NCBI GenBank assembly: GCA_020433805.1
Contig: JAGRBZ010000002.1
Span: 1 to 64,000, forward strand
Source: Anaerolineae bacterium
Lineage (GTDB): Bacteria > Chloroflexota > Anaerolineae > 4572-78 > J111
Direction: 5' to 3'
DNA length: 64,000 nt
Shown: positions 18,976 to 27,137 of the stretch, one piece after another
Layout of the letters: the number at the start of each line of letters is the position of its first letter
How positions within the stretch are numbered: the first letter of the stretch is position 1
Notes under the pieces: model-generated
The model's input: the letters and a program-made list of their open reading frames with translations, nothing else
What the model was told of the DNA's origin: nothing
Database searches by the model: none
Made by a program: the position numbers and the translations under genes

Positions 18976-19398
18976 ATGCTCAACAGTGCAATAGTTAGAC
19001 CCAAAATAACATTCCCCACAATGAAAAGCCAGGGACAACAGTTCATAGTTAATCTGCGGATATTGGACCCGGCTACCATTCGACTGATGACCGCCTTGAT
19101 TGTGCTTGGCCTGCTGCTGGTCCTGCCGGCGGGAACGGCGCTGGCTCAGGGTGGCGATGAAATCACCACAGCCTTTAGCGGCGTGGTGGAGACAATTGTC
19201 GGCATTATCCAGGGACTGGCTGTGGTGGTCGGGATTGCTGGCCTGTCAGTTTGGGGTTTGGCCCGGATTGCCCGACCCATCTTTCCCGAACTCAGCAATC
19301 TGACCCAGCAGTACATTGGCTCATTGGTCATCGGCGTGGTAGTGGTCTTTGTGGCCGCCACCGTCGTCGAAGGGCTGGCCAGTGCAGTGGGGGGATAA
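18976..19398 (+). CDS. VirB2/TrbC-like pilin
   Basis: A 140-residue prepilin-like protein. A long basic/hydrophobic leader ends in PAGTALAQGG (cleavage after about residue 57). The mature region, of about 80 residues, has two hydrophobic helices (VETIVGIIQGLAVVVGIAGLS and YIGSLVIGVVVVFVAATVV) joined by a short polar loop. This is the VirB2/TrbC architecture and the gene sits directly before virB4, the usual order. The start is ATG 18976 with CGGAGGA at 18965-18971. The 119 bp upstream hold no gene. Its product would form the transfer pilus or a membrane channel. Confidence 0.8.
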   Translation: MLNSAIVRPKITFPTMKSQGQQFIVNLRILDPATIRLMTALIVLGLLLVLPAGTALAQGGDEITTAFSGVVETIVGIIQGLAVVVGIAGLSVWGLARIARPIFPELSNLTQQYIGSLVIGVVVVFVAATVVEGLASAVGG

Positions 19399-19407
19399 CG
19401 GCCAGGA

Positions 19408-19470
19408 TTAAGGATGAAAGCGGAAGGGTGAATGGATTCTCGATCCTTCCTGACTCATCCTTCATCCTTT
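19408..19470. repeat. Palindromic intercistronic spacer
   Basis: A left arm with AAGGATGAA and GAAGGGTGAATGGATT words pairs with GATCCTTCCTGACTCATCC and TTCATCCTT on the right. It lies between the pilin and virB4 genes and ends just before the AGGAGG ribosome-binding site. No T-tract follows. Confidence 0.55.
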
Positions 19471-19480
19471 AGGAGGTCCG

Positions 19481-21979
19481 ATGTCATATTCTCAGTTAAT
19501 CCAATTTAAACGATTAGAAGAACGCACGCTGATCTTTCTGAACGGCAAGCAGATGATGTTTGCCGTCTTTGGCGGCTTTTCCGGGCTGAGTCTGGCCAAT
19601 ACCCTCGACTTGTCCGGCTGGCCGGTCTGGCTGGCAGTGATTACCGTGACCATCCTGGGGTTGATCATCGGTGCCCGTTTCCGAGGGCTGTATGGCTATC
19701 AGTATCTGGGGCTGCTGGCTCGCGGTCTGACCCGGTTGAACCGCACCGTCGAACCGGCCGAGTTGTATGATCGGCCGGTCGATGCCGACCTGTCTTACGT
19801 GTTGGGCGCACCCGACGGCGGGGCGCTGGTGCTGCGCCAGGCCCCGCCGGCCAGCGAGCGGCAGGTGACCACCTCCTATGAAGCCGCTATCTATCGCCTG
19901 AAGCCGGTCGACCTGGCCCAGTACCATCCCCAGGCGGTGCGGCAGTTGATGCAGCGCTGGAGCGGTTTCTGGGCCGGGGCGCGAGCACCATTACGTTTGT
20001 TGGTGCACTCGACCCCGTTTCACGCCGGGCAGGTGGTCGAAGATGTGCGAGCGGCCGGCCTGGTCGCCCGTGAGGATTGGCGGGCCCGGGCCCTGACTGG
20101 CTACGGTCGCTTTCTGGAGCGGCTAACCCGTGAGGCGGCCATGTACCAGGCCAGCCATGAGATGATTGTCTGGGCCGGTAGCGACGTTGAGGCTCAAGCT
20201 GCCGTTGGCAGTTTGGCCTCCTGGCTGGGCGTCTCGGCTCGCCCGGCTGAACTGACCCCGCTGCTCGAGAGCGAGTATGAACTGAATTTTGACCACCTGG
20301 CTCCGCTCGACCCACGTCAGCCCTACATCGTGCTACTGGTCAGCCACGAGTTCAGCGGCGAGTGGTCTTGGGCCGACCCACTGGTGACCCTGCTGCGCCA
20401 GACCTTTGCCATTTCGGTGGTGGTTGATGTGGAACGCAACCTGAGCGCCAACGAGGCTCTGCGGGAGCTGGTCAAATATGAGAACGTGCTGACCGATGTC
20501 CTGGCCAATGCCCGTAGCCGCGACCCCAAAGCTGAAGGGGCCATGCGCGATGTCCAGTTAGCAATGGCTAAAGCTAACGCCGGGCTGGCCCTGCACTTCA
20601 CGACCGTTGTCGTGGCCGTCAAGGGCACGACCTTAGCCGAGGTCAAGCAGAACGTCGAAGCGGTGCGAACACTCACCGCCGCCCGGTTGTCCTTGGTGGT
20701 GCTGCCCGGTGGGCAAGGCGAGTTACTTAAGTTTTTCACGACCACTCGTCGGCGAGAGATCAACATTCCCGAAATCTCTCACAACGTCACCAGCGACGGC
20801 ATGGCCATCATCAGTGGCCCGCTGGGCTTCCGCCGGCGCAACGAGACGGATGGCATTTTCTGGGGCATTGGCTCGTCCGGCGGTTCCGACACGTATCCCA
20901 TCTGGTGGAACGGGTTTGGCCGCGACCCGGACAAGCCGGCCGCCTATCACGGCATGTTTCTGGGCAAGTCGGGCTACGGCAAAACCGTCTCGATGAACGC
21001 CTTGCTTTACCGGGAGGCGATGCGGGCCACCCAGGTGGTCATGATGGAACCGCAGGGACACTCGAAGCGCCTGGTCGAGTTGGTAGGGGAAGATGGGGCC
21101 AGTTACAACGCCCTGTCGATGGCCGAGATGCAGGTCAATCCGCTCGATCCCATTTACGACGACCTTAATGACCAGAAGAGTTATCTAACCAGCCTCTGCC
21201 GGCTAATGCTCAAACAGGTCGACCCGGAGCGCAACCTCTCCATCCGCGAGTCGGGTCTGCTGGATGCGGCTTTGACGGTGCTGTATGATGGCCTGAGCGA
21301 CCCGCTCCATACCTCGGCCCGTTACGTGCCGCGCCTGGAGCAGCTGTGTCACGAACTGCGCCGGCAGGGGGCTGAACTTTTGGCCGATGACCTGGAACTC
21401 AATTACGTCTACGGTACCCTGGGTCAGGTCTACAACCAGGCCACCAACACCGATGTGGCCCTCGAAGCCAACGTAGTCACCTATGATTTCAAAGATGTGC
21501 CGGAGAGCCACCGCACCCTGATCTACACCTTGGTGCTGGGCCGCATCCAGCGCATTGTCCGTTCGCAGGGACGCCGACGGCGGATCGTGGCCGTGGATGA
21601 ATTCGGCTGGATGGCCCAGGAACCCATTCTGGCCAACATTGTGGCGATGTGGATCAAAACCTTTCGTACCTTTGGCTGCGGCATCTGGCTGGCCGAGCAG
21701 GATCTGATCCGGCTGACCGGTGGGGCGGCTTCGGGCGATTTGTCCGGCCATTCGATTGTCGGCAACAGCGTTTTTCAGTTGTTTTTTCACCACGAGTCGG
21801 CCGCGGCCAGGATGGTCTCCGAGACCTTTCCCAATATGGAACCTTACCTGAATATGATCGAGAGCTTCCCCCGACCCCAGGAGACCGGCATGGCTGAGGC
21901 GGTGCTGCGCATCCCGGATGGGGCCTATCATATGTATATGCTGCTGTCGGATATCGAACGCAGCCTGGTGGGGAGTTAG
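19481..21979 (+). CDS. virB4: VirB4 ATPase with fused N-terminal VirB3-like segment
   Basis: An 832-residue T4SS ATPase. The first ~75 residues hold two transmembrane helices (MMFAVFGGFSGLSLAN and VWLAVITVTILGLIIGA), matching VirB3/PrgI-type proteins that are often fused to VirB4. The ATPase domain has Walker A GKSGYGKT at about residues 495-502 and Walker B IVAVDEFGW at about 700-708, followed by a WLAEQDLIRL motif typical of VirB4/HerA ATPases. It powers pilus assembly and substrate transfer at the membrane. TAGGAGG at 19470-19476 supports ATG 19481. The gene is 2 bp from the next one, so they are coupled. Confidence 0.92.
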   Translation: MSYSQLIQFKRLEERTLIFLNGKQMMFAVFGGFSGLSLANTLDLSGWPVWLAVITVTILGLIIGARFRGLYGYQYLGLLARGLTRLNRTVEPAELYDRPVDADLSYVLGAPDGGALVLRQAPPASERQVTTSYEAAIYRLKPVDLAQYHPQAVRQLMQRWSGFWAGARAPLRLLVHSTPFHAGQVVEDVRAAGLVAREDWRARALTGYGRFLERLTREAAMYQASHEMIVWAGSDVEAQAAVGSLASWLGVSARPAELTPLLESEYELNFDHLAPLDPRQPYIVLLVSHEFSGEWSWADPLVTLLRQTFAISVVVDVERNLSANEALRELVKYENVLTDVLANARSRDPKAEGAMRDVQLAMAKANAGLALHFTTVVVAVKGTTLAEVKQNVEAVRTLTAARLSLVVLPGGQGELLKFFTTTRRREINIPEISHNVTSDGMAIISGPLGFRRRNETDGIFWGIGSSGGSDTYPIWWNGFGRDPDKPAAYHGMFLGKSGYGKTVSMNALLYREAMRATQVVMMEPQGHSKRLVELVGEDGASYNALSMAEMQVNPLDPIYDDLNDQKSYLTSLCRLMLKQVDPERNLSIRESGLLDAALTVLYDGLSDPLHTSARYVPRLEQLCHELRRQGAELLADDLELNYVYGTLGQVYNQATNTDVALEANVVTYDFKDVPESHRTLIYTLVLGRIQRIVRSQGRRRRIVAVDEFGWMAQEPILANIVAMWIKTFRTFGCGIWLAEQDLIRLTGGAASGDLSGHSIVGNSVFQLFFHHESAAARMVSETFPNMEPYLNMIESFPRPQETGMAEAVLRIPDGAYHMYMLLSDIERSLVGS

Positions 21980-21981
21980 CG

Positions 21982-22995
21982 ATGGCCGGTATCTTGTCTG
22001 CCCTGGGTCGAGGAAATCAGAAGAAAGATCCCATGCGGGAGTCGGCCGCGCTGACTACCGTCTACCTGCTGGAGCAGAACCAGAAGTTCGAACAGTTTAT
22101 GCGCCAGAAAGTTGACGACCTGGAGTCGCGGGTGGCGGCCCAGCAAGCGCGGTTGTCAACCCGGGCAGAGGTGGAAGAGCGGGAATTATGGGCGGCGCTG
22201 GAATCCTTTGAAACACACCCCGAAACGGATACGCCAGCAGTATCAATGGCTGATCACCAGCACACCAATGATCAGCTTCAACCGGTGGTGGCAAGCGATA
22301 TATTAGCTGGCGACGAAGGCGGTGATGATGGCGTTGATATTGAAACAAGCTACGAGCCGACTCCCGAGGCTGAACCGGAAGAAATCCCCGACTACCTGGC
22401 CTTGATGAGCGGCGCTGTCACGGCAGCGACGGCCCCGGCTAGCATCGAATGGGACATCGCTCCGCTTGTTATGGACGACCCGTTTGAATCGGATATGGCT
22501 GAGTTTGATGAGTCACATCCGGTCATATCAGGCGATGAAACTGCCCCGTTCATTGAACCGGAAGTTGATCCGGAATTTATTCTTGAGGACGCCCCGTCTC
22601 AAAATGGCTCAGCATCCTGGCCAGATGAGGAAACCGGATTGCCGGCCGACGATGCCGATTGGGCCAATCATCCTGATTGGTTGGAAAATGAAGGCTGGCC
22701 CAGCCAACCCTACGAGACCTTTCAGGTCAACTGGCCCGAAGCCGAGGCTGTCGAAGAGATCTGGCCGGATCTGGCGCTGGCCGAGGAGGTTGAGCTATTA
22801 GGTGGACAACAATCATCCGACAGTGTGGCCAGTATGGAGCAGATTTCCGATTCTCAGCCAACTAAAGTGGCTGAAGATAATGGCACGTCTGCTCAGGAGG
22901 TAACGGAAGGTATTACTGCCGCTCAAGGCGCGACTGATACGGAAGAAGCCTGGCAAACAACCTTGCCGGACGGCCAGAAAGGGGAGTGGACGTGA
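21982..22995 (+). CDS. Acidic coiled-coil protein of the transfer operon
   Basis: A 337-residue protein with no recognised domain. Residues about 20-75 form a likely coiled coil (EQNQKFEQFMRQKVDDLESR). The rest is strongly acidic and low complexity, rich in Asp, Glu, Pro and Trp (for example WPDEETGLPADDADWANHPDW). No signal peptide or membrane segment was seen. It lies 2 bp after virB4, and its stop overlaps the next GTG start (GTGA). Position between two ATPase genes suggests a cytoplasmic adaptor linking VirB4 and the TraG-like proteins. That is inference only. Confidence 0.7.
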   Translation: MAGILSALGRGNQKKDPMRESAALTTVYLLEQNQKFEQFMRQKVDDLESRVAAQQARLSTRAEVEERELWAALESFETHPETDTPAVSMADHQHTNDQLQPVVASDILAGDEGGDDGVDIETSYEPTPEAEPEEIPDYLALMSGAVTAATAPASIEWDIAPLVMDDPFESDMAEFDESHPVISGDETAPFIEPEVDPEFILEDAPSQNGSASWPDEETGLPADDADWANHPDWLENEGWPSQPYETFQVNWPEAEAVEEIWPDLALAEEVELLGGQQSSDSVASMEQISDSQPTKVAEDNGTSAQEVTEGITAAQGATDTEEAWQTTLPDGQKGEWT

Positions 22996-24908
22996 AACGA
23001 GCCACCCACCAGCGCCTGAACCTGATCACCAGCCTCAGTCTCGCTGCCGGTCTGGCCGGAGCCATCGCCTGGAACCTGGCGACCATCTTTATCCGCCTGG
23101 AAATCTGGTGGCCGGCCTTGGTCCTGCCAGTGCCGGGTCTGGCCATCTGGATAGGGCTGGTAACATTGTCGGCACTTTCCGGCCGGAAGACGACACCCCA
23201 TCCTCATAGTTACCGTCTCCTGTACAGCAGCCCACCGGGCTGGGAAGACGCACGGGTGCGGCAGGCACTGCTGACCCTGCTCAAATCCGGCACCGGCCTG
23301 GATATCATCTGGGCCAAAGATGGTACGGCCAGCAATGGCACCGCCAACAATGGCGGCGAGATCGGCTGCTGGCTAACGATTGCCGGTTATCGTGGAGTGC
23401 TGGAGCGTCTGGTCCGGGATGTTTTTCCCAACGGCGCGGTGGAAGCCTCTGACCCGCCCGAGATTGGGCCAGGCATCGTCATTCTGCACTGGCAACAGGC
23501 AGCGCCTGCCCCGGTCGAACTGTGCAAGCAAGCCGGCATCGACGGCGTATATTATCGTTGGGTTAGTGAAAAGACGGCCATCGTGGCCATCTGGGGACCG
23601 GCAACGGGTGATGTTGCCCAACAATTGGCCCAGCCGGAAGATGTGTTAACCGGCCAGGGTTCGGCCCTGCTTTCGCCAAAATTTTCCGGCGATAATCCCT
23701 GGCCAACGCTACCCCCTTTCCCTCAAACTGATACCTATCCGGGTCTGTCAGTGGTCTCAACCCTGGTTAGGTCAGCCCCGACCTTACGCCTCAACGGTCA
23801 ACCGGCACTGAAGATGGGTCAGGACAGCGAGGCGCAGCCTGTTGGTTTCGCCTTACCTGATCTGGATGGGCTGCAGCTGCTGTATATTACGGGGCAGGCG
23901 ACCGAAAGGGTGGTCATCAATATGGTCCAGCAAGCCGTCCAGGCTCGCCGGCCGGTTTTGCTTCTGGACGGTCAGGGGGTGGTGACGACCCGGCTGGCCC
24001 GGCGCTTGCTGCGGGCAGTGGCCACCGAACGGGTATTGCTGTGCGACGTGGAACGGCCGGCCCAGAGCCGCTTCCGGCTCAATCCGTTGTGGCTGCCTGA
24101 GGCGGCGGAGACCAGAGTCAGGGCCCTCTCGCTCGGTTGGCCGGCCTGGCTGCGTGAACAAGGCGTGACCGCTGCCGGACTGGGATTGGCTGCCTTCCGC
24201 CACACCCAGGTGGCAGTCATGTTGACCGCCCTGGTGGCTCAGGAGCGCGGCCTGACCCTGGATGTACCTGGGCTGTGCGAAGCCCTGCACGCGCCCGACT
24301 TTCTGAAGTTAGTAGACCCCGAGATCTGGGCCGGCTGCGGCCTGCTCGATGATGATTTGTGGGACTGGTGGCAACGCGAGGGGCGTCTAACATCCACTTT
24401 TGATATGCATCTGCGGCTGGCCCACCTACGTGACCGGCTCAATGCCCTGTTGGATTTGCCGGAGTACAGCGTCCTGTGGCGCGGCCCTTACTTGGAGCCG
24501 CTGGCAGCCCTCGGCAACGGCCAGAGCCTGTTCTGGCGGTTGCCCGATCCGCGCCGGCGCTTGCCAGCCTACATTATCTCCCAATTGCTGGCCTTGAACA
24601 CACTGCTAACGGCCTGGAGCGAAGTGCACGCGCCTGTGATCTTTCTGCACGAACTCCAGACTGAAGGCTGGCTTGAACGCCTAACTGCGTTTCCAAATGT
24701 CCGCCTGGTTCTGTCGTCAGCGCGGGCCAAGACCAAGCCGGGCTCTGCGCAACCCTCGTCACTGCTGCTATCCCGTCTGGACGAGGTGCCGGCCTGGGTG
24801 CAGCAGTCCCTGCCCGACATTCGCCCGACTGATTTGAAGCGGCTGCCGCCCAATCGGCTGCTGCTCAAATGCAAGGGGGAATTATGTACCGTCGATTTCG
24901 AGCAATGA
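22992..24908 (+). CDS. Degenerate VirD4/TraG-like protein without ATPase motifs
   Basis: A 638-residue protein with two N-terminal transmembrane helices and a soluble domain that can be aligned by eye along its length to the active coupling ATPase at 27138. Examples are VLLLDGQGVVTTRL against VWLQEPHQDLTHKV and RFRLNPLWLP against VIGINPLDVP. At the Walker A position it reads YITGQATERVV (about 296-306), with no GKS/T. At Walker B it reads VIFLHELQ (about 549-556), with His for Asp. It should not hydrolyse ATP. The start is GTG 22992, overlapping the previous stop, with GGGGAG at 22981-22986. It may be a structural partner of VirB4 or VirD4. Confidence 0.75.
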   Translation: MKRATHQRLNLITSLSLAAGLAGAIAWNLATIFIRLEIWWPALVLPVPGLAIWIGLVTLSALSGRKTTPHPHSYRLLYSSPPGWEDARVRQALLTLLKSGTGLDIIWAKDGTASNGTANNGGEIGCWLTIAGYRGVLERLVRDVFPNGAVEASDPPEIGPGIVILHWQQAAPAPVELCKQAGIDGVYYRWVSEKTAIVAIWGPATGDVAQQLAQPEDVLTGQGSALLSPKFSGDNPWPTLPPFPQTDTYPGLSVVSTLVRSAPTLRLNGQPALKMGQDSEAQPVGFALPDLDGLQLLYITGQATERVVINMVQQAVQARRPVLLLDGQGVVTTRLARRLLRAVATERVLLCDVERPAQSRFRLNPLWLPEAAETRVRALSLGWPAWLREQGVTAAGLGLAAFRHTQVAVMLTALVAQERGLTLDVPGLCEALHAPDFLKLVDPEIWAGCGLLDDDLWDWWQREGRLTSTFDMHLRLAHLRDRLNALLDLPEYSVLWRGPYLEPLAALGNGQSLFWRLPDPRRRLPAYIISQLLALNTLLTAWSEVHAPVIFLHELQTEGWLERLTAFPNVRLVLSSARAKTKPGSAQPSSLLLSRLDEVPAWVQQSLPDIRPTDLKRLPPNRLLLKCKGELCTVDFEQ

Positions 24909-24910
24909 AA

Positions 24911-24981
24911 TACTATAGCTATTTACGATTTACGATTTTGGATTTACGAATGGGATCAATCGTAAATCGTCAATCCAAAAT
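24911..24981. repeat. Palindromic intercistronic spacer (TTTACGA words)
   Basis: Tandem-like words TTTACGATTTACGATTTTGG and ATTTACGAATGGGATC are answered by GATCAATCGTAAATCGTC and AATCCAAAATTGG, forming a long imperfect hairpin. It lies between the degenerate TraG gene and the next ribosome-binding site (GGAG 24983-24986). It shares its word set with the spacers at 36506 and 57690. Confidence 0.6.
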
Positions 24982-24992
24982 TGGAGAAAACG

Positions 24993-26012
24993 ATGCCAAT
25001 CACCACCGAACACCAACAGTTAGCCATCAACGCCACCGGCAATGCGGCCAAGATTTTTGCCACCCCGCCGGCCAAAATTGATCGCCAGCAGATCCGCGAG
25101 CAACTGGCCGAACTTCTCAATCGGGGCCGGCTGACCGGCCGGGATGAGGGGCTGGTCGAATGCCTGCGCGAACTCAACGTGCTTAGCCTGGACCAGATCC
25201 GCCGTCTGTGGTGGCCCCAGGCCAAAGAAGCCACCGCCTACAACCGGCTCTACTTCCTGCTCAAGCAGAGTATCATCGGCGGGGCGCGCATGCCCAATGC
25301 CGGTATGACCGAATGGGGGCTGCCGCCACGGAAGGTCTACACCGTCGGCGCGGCCGGCTGGCTGTGGCTCAAGGAAGAGATCAACCCGGCGCTTAGCCAC
25401 CGCCATCTGAAGCGGGACCAGGTCTTGCACGATCTGCTGGTGGCTGAACTTTATGTTCGTTTGACCGAAGCGGTGCGGTTGCGGGGTGACGACTGGTCGG
25501 TAACCTGGGTCGGCGAGCAAGGGGCCAGTTTTTACAACGGCGACAAACCCACGCCGGTCATCGCCCCCGACGGGTTAGCTATTGTTCAGCAGCGGCGCGG
25601 CGAAAAGGTGGCAACCCTACCCCTGTTCATTGAGCTGGATCGCAGCCGGGAAGCCCATGGCCGGCCCAGTTCCGACTGGGGGCGCAAGGTGCAGGGCTAC
25701 AACCGCTTTTACGCCCATAACTGGCAGATGCATCCCCATCTGAGCGATTTGCCGAGCTTTCCCTGGGTGGCCGTGATCACCCACGGCGCCCAGCGGCTGC
25801 TGAACCTGGCCCAGGCCATCCAGAAACATCGCCAGGAGCAGGTCATCTACTATCTGGCTTTGTGGGAGGATTTGATGGGGGACGGCGACATGCTGGCCGC
25901 GCCGGCCTGGCTCATCCTGACCCCAGGAGGCGACGGGCAGCAGGGTGCCCGCGTCATCGGTCTGAAGCGAGAGCAGCGACAGCCCTTGCTGCCCGACAGC
26001 GAAGAGGCATAA
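24993..26012 (+). CDS. Replication-relaxation family protein
   Basis: A 339-residue cytoplasmic protein resembling the replication-relaxation family (Replic_Relax), found beside transfer genes on plasmids and integrative elements of monoderms. Features are an N-terminal winged-helix part with a LSLDQIRRLWWPQ segment and the central H-x-L/RDQVLHDLLVAELYVRL motif. A PD-(D/E)xK-like part follows, with VIAPDGLAIV, LFIELDRSREAH and a Lys-containing WGRKVQGYNRFY. That resemblance to a nuclease fold is my reading. The start is ATG 24993 with GGAG at 24983-24986. No classical MOB relaxase was found in the window, so this is the best candidate for a DNA-processing protein at oriT. Confidence 0.7.
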   Translation: MPITTEHQQLAINATGNAAKIFATPPAKIDRQQIREQLAELLNRGRLTGRDEGLVECLRELNVLSLDQIRRLWWPQAKEATAYNRLYFLLKQSIIGGARMPNAGMTEWGLPPRKVYTVGAAGWLWLKEEINPALSHRHLKRDQVLHDLLVAELYVRLTEAVRLRGDDWSVTWVGEQGASFYNGDKPTPVIAPDGLAIVQQRRGEKVATLPLFIELDRSREAHGRPSSDWGRKVQGYNRFYAHNWQMHPHLSDLPSFPWVAVITHGAQRLLNLAQAIQKHRQEQVIYYLALWEDLMGDGDMLAAPAWLILTPGGDGQQGARVIGLKREQRQPLLPDSEEA

Positions 26013-26363
26013 GCAGGATATGGTGCAGGCTATGAACCCGGGTTTAACCGACGTTGATGGCGTTGAAATTCGTGAACAGCGGAGAAACAGGTCAAGAACA
26101 GCCCAAAGGAGTTATGGGCAGGCCAGTAACAGCCTAGATAGGGTTGGGTCTGACCGCCATTTCATCAGCAGAGCTTATGACCAGAGCGGGGACAGCCCGA
26201 AATGAGGCTCCAACCAGCCATAGTTCAGGCCATAAAGCTGGCGGTCCAATCTCAAGTCACACTTCTGACCGCAAGTTCTCCCTCTTTTCCGTGGCCGGAT
26301 TGCCGGTCACTTCAGAATAGGGGGGATCTGAAAAAAACTGTCCACTTCGCTACAAGGAAGGTA
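26013..26363 (+). other. Non-coding region with element copy B
   Basis: These 351 bases have no supported gene; short frames here lack ribosome-binding sites. They contain words also present upstream of the transfer and replication genes: GCAGGCTATG near 26026, AACAGCCCAAAGG and GGCAGGCCAG near 26100, CAGGCCATAAAGCTGG at 26226-26241, ACCGCAAGTTCTCC at 26268-26281, and a hairpin GGCCGG-ATTG-CCGGTC at 26293-26308. See copies A (9359-9790) and C (54958-55245). Confidence 0.55.
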
Positions 26364-26534
26364 ATGATGTCAAAGGAAAACCACCGCCAAGAAAATATTG
26401 TCCAGCCGTACCCCAAGGCTGTCTGTCCTCGTTACCGTAGGCCAATTTTGGTTCTGGAAACGTGGTCTGACGAAGATGGGTTGACCTGGTGGCGCTGCTA
26501 CCTGTGCCTGGCCTGGCATCTGATAGCAAGTTGA
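26364..26534 (+). CDS. Small zinc-ribbon-like protein
   Basis: A 56-residue ORF from ATG 26364, or 26367, with AAGGAAGG at 26354-26361. It ends in a ribbon-like segment: CPRYRRPILVLETW, then W-W-R-CYLC. Three of the four expected Cys are present (C-P-R-Y in place of CPxC). It lies 18 bp before the membrane hydrolase gene. The function is unknown. The Cys pattern and ribosome-binding site are the evidence that it is a gene. Confidence 0.5.
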   Translation: MMSKENHRQENIVQPYPKAVCPRYRRPILVLETWSDEDGLTWWRCYLCLAWHLIAS

Positions 26535-26552
26535 TAAAGTGAGGTGAGTGAT

Positions 26553-27128
26553 ATGGTTGGCAAAACCCATGTGATGATTGGTCTGGCGACCTTAGCCGGG
26601 GCAGAGGCTGCAACCGGCCTGGTACAGCCGCATCCGGTCAAAGATATTCCGGTTGGCCCCTTTTTGTGTATTATCGCTGTAATTGTAGGCGCACTGGCCC
26701 CCGACATTGACGCCGAGGAATCGCAAATCAAGTATGAGATGGGCGAGGCTGGACTGGCTCTGTCTACCTGGCTGCAATCCTTTGGGGTCGAGCACCGGGG
26801 CCTGACCCACTACGGCTTAACGGGTCTGATTGTCACGGTCAGCAGCGGTTTGCTGGGCTGGTGGCTGGGCTACCCGGATGTGGGCTTGGCCTTTGGCCTG
26901 GGCTATCTCAGCCACATTCTGGCCGACTCGCTGACCCTGACCGGGACGCCGCTGCTGTGGCCCCTGCAAAAAGAGCAAAACTTTCATCTGCTGCCGGCAG
27001 TTCTCAGAATTCGCACCGGCGGGCCGGTCGAGCCGCTGATCTTCATTGCGGTCAGCATCCTGCTACTCTTTTTGCTGCCGGCGTTGGTGCTGCCCGAGTG
27101 GATCAAGACCCTGCGTCACGGGTTATAG
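26553..27128 (+). CDS. YdjM/DUF457-type membrane metal-dependent hydrolase
   Basis: A 191-residue polytopic membrane protein of the YdjM (DUF457, LexA-binding, inner-membrane-associated hydrolase) superfamily. The family's metal-binding residues are seen in KTHVMIGL, LAPDIDAEES, EHRGLTHYGL and YLSHILADSLT. It has four or five hydrophobic helices. The substrate of these proteins is not established. ATG 26553 is chosen because GAGGTGA lies just upstream at 26541-26547; the in-frame GTG at 26544 overlaps that site. It sits 9 bp upstream of the coupling ATPase gene and is probably co-transcribed. Its role in conjugation, if any, is unknown. Confidence 0.82.
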   Translation: MVGKTHVMIGLATLAGAEAATGLVQPHPVKDIPVGPFLCIIAVIVGALAPDIDAEESQIKYEMGEAGLALSTWLQSFGVEHRGLTHYGLTGLIVTVSSGLLGWWLGYPDVGLAFGLGYLSHILADSLTLTGTPLLWPLQKEQNFHLLPAVLRIRTGGPVEPLIFIAVSILLLFLLPALVLPEWIKTLRHGL

Positions 27129-27137
27129 GAGAGCAAA

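Noticed and set aside
21203-21931. 242-codon minus-strand frame
   Set aside because: Antisense to virB4, whose motifs on the plus strand are unambiguous.
26020-26205. 61-codon frame in the gene-free stretch
   Set aside because: No ribosome-binding site, unusual composition, and it overlaps the repeated non-coding words.
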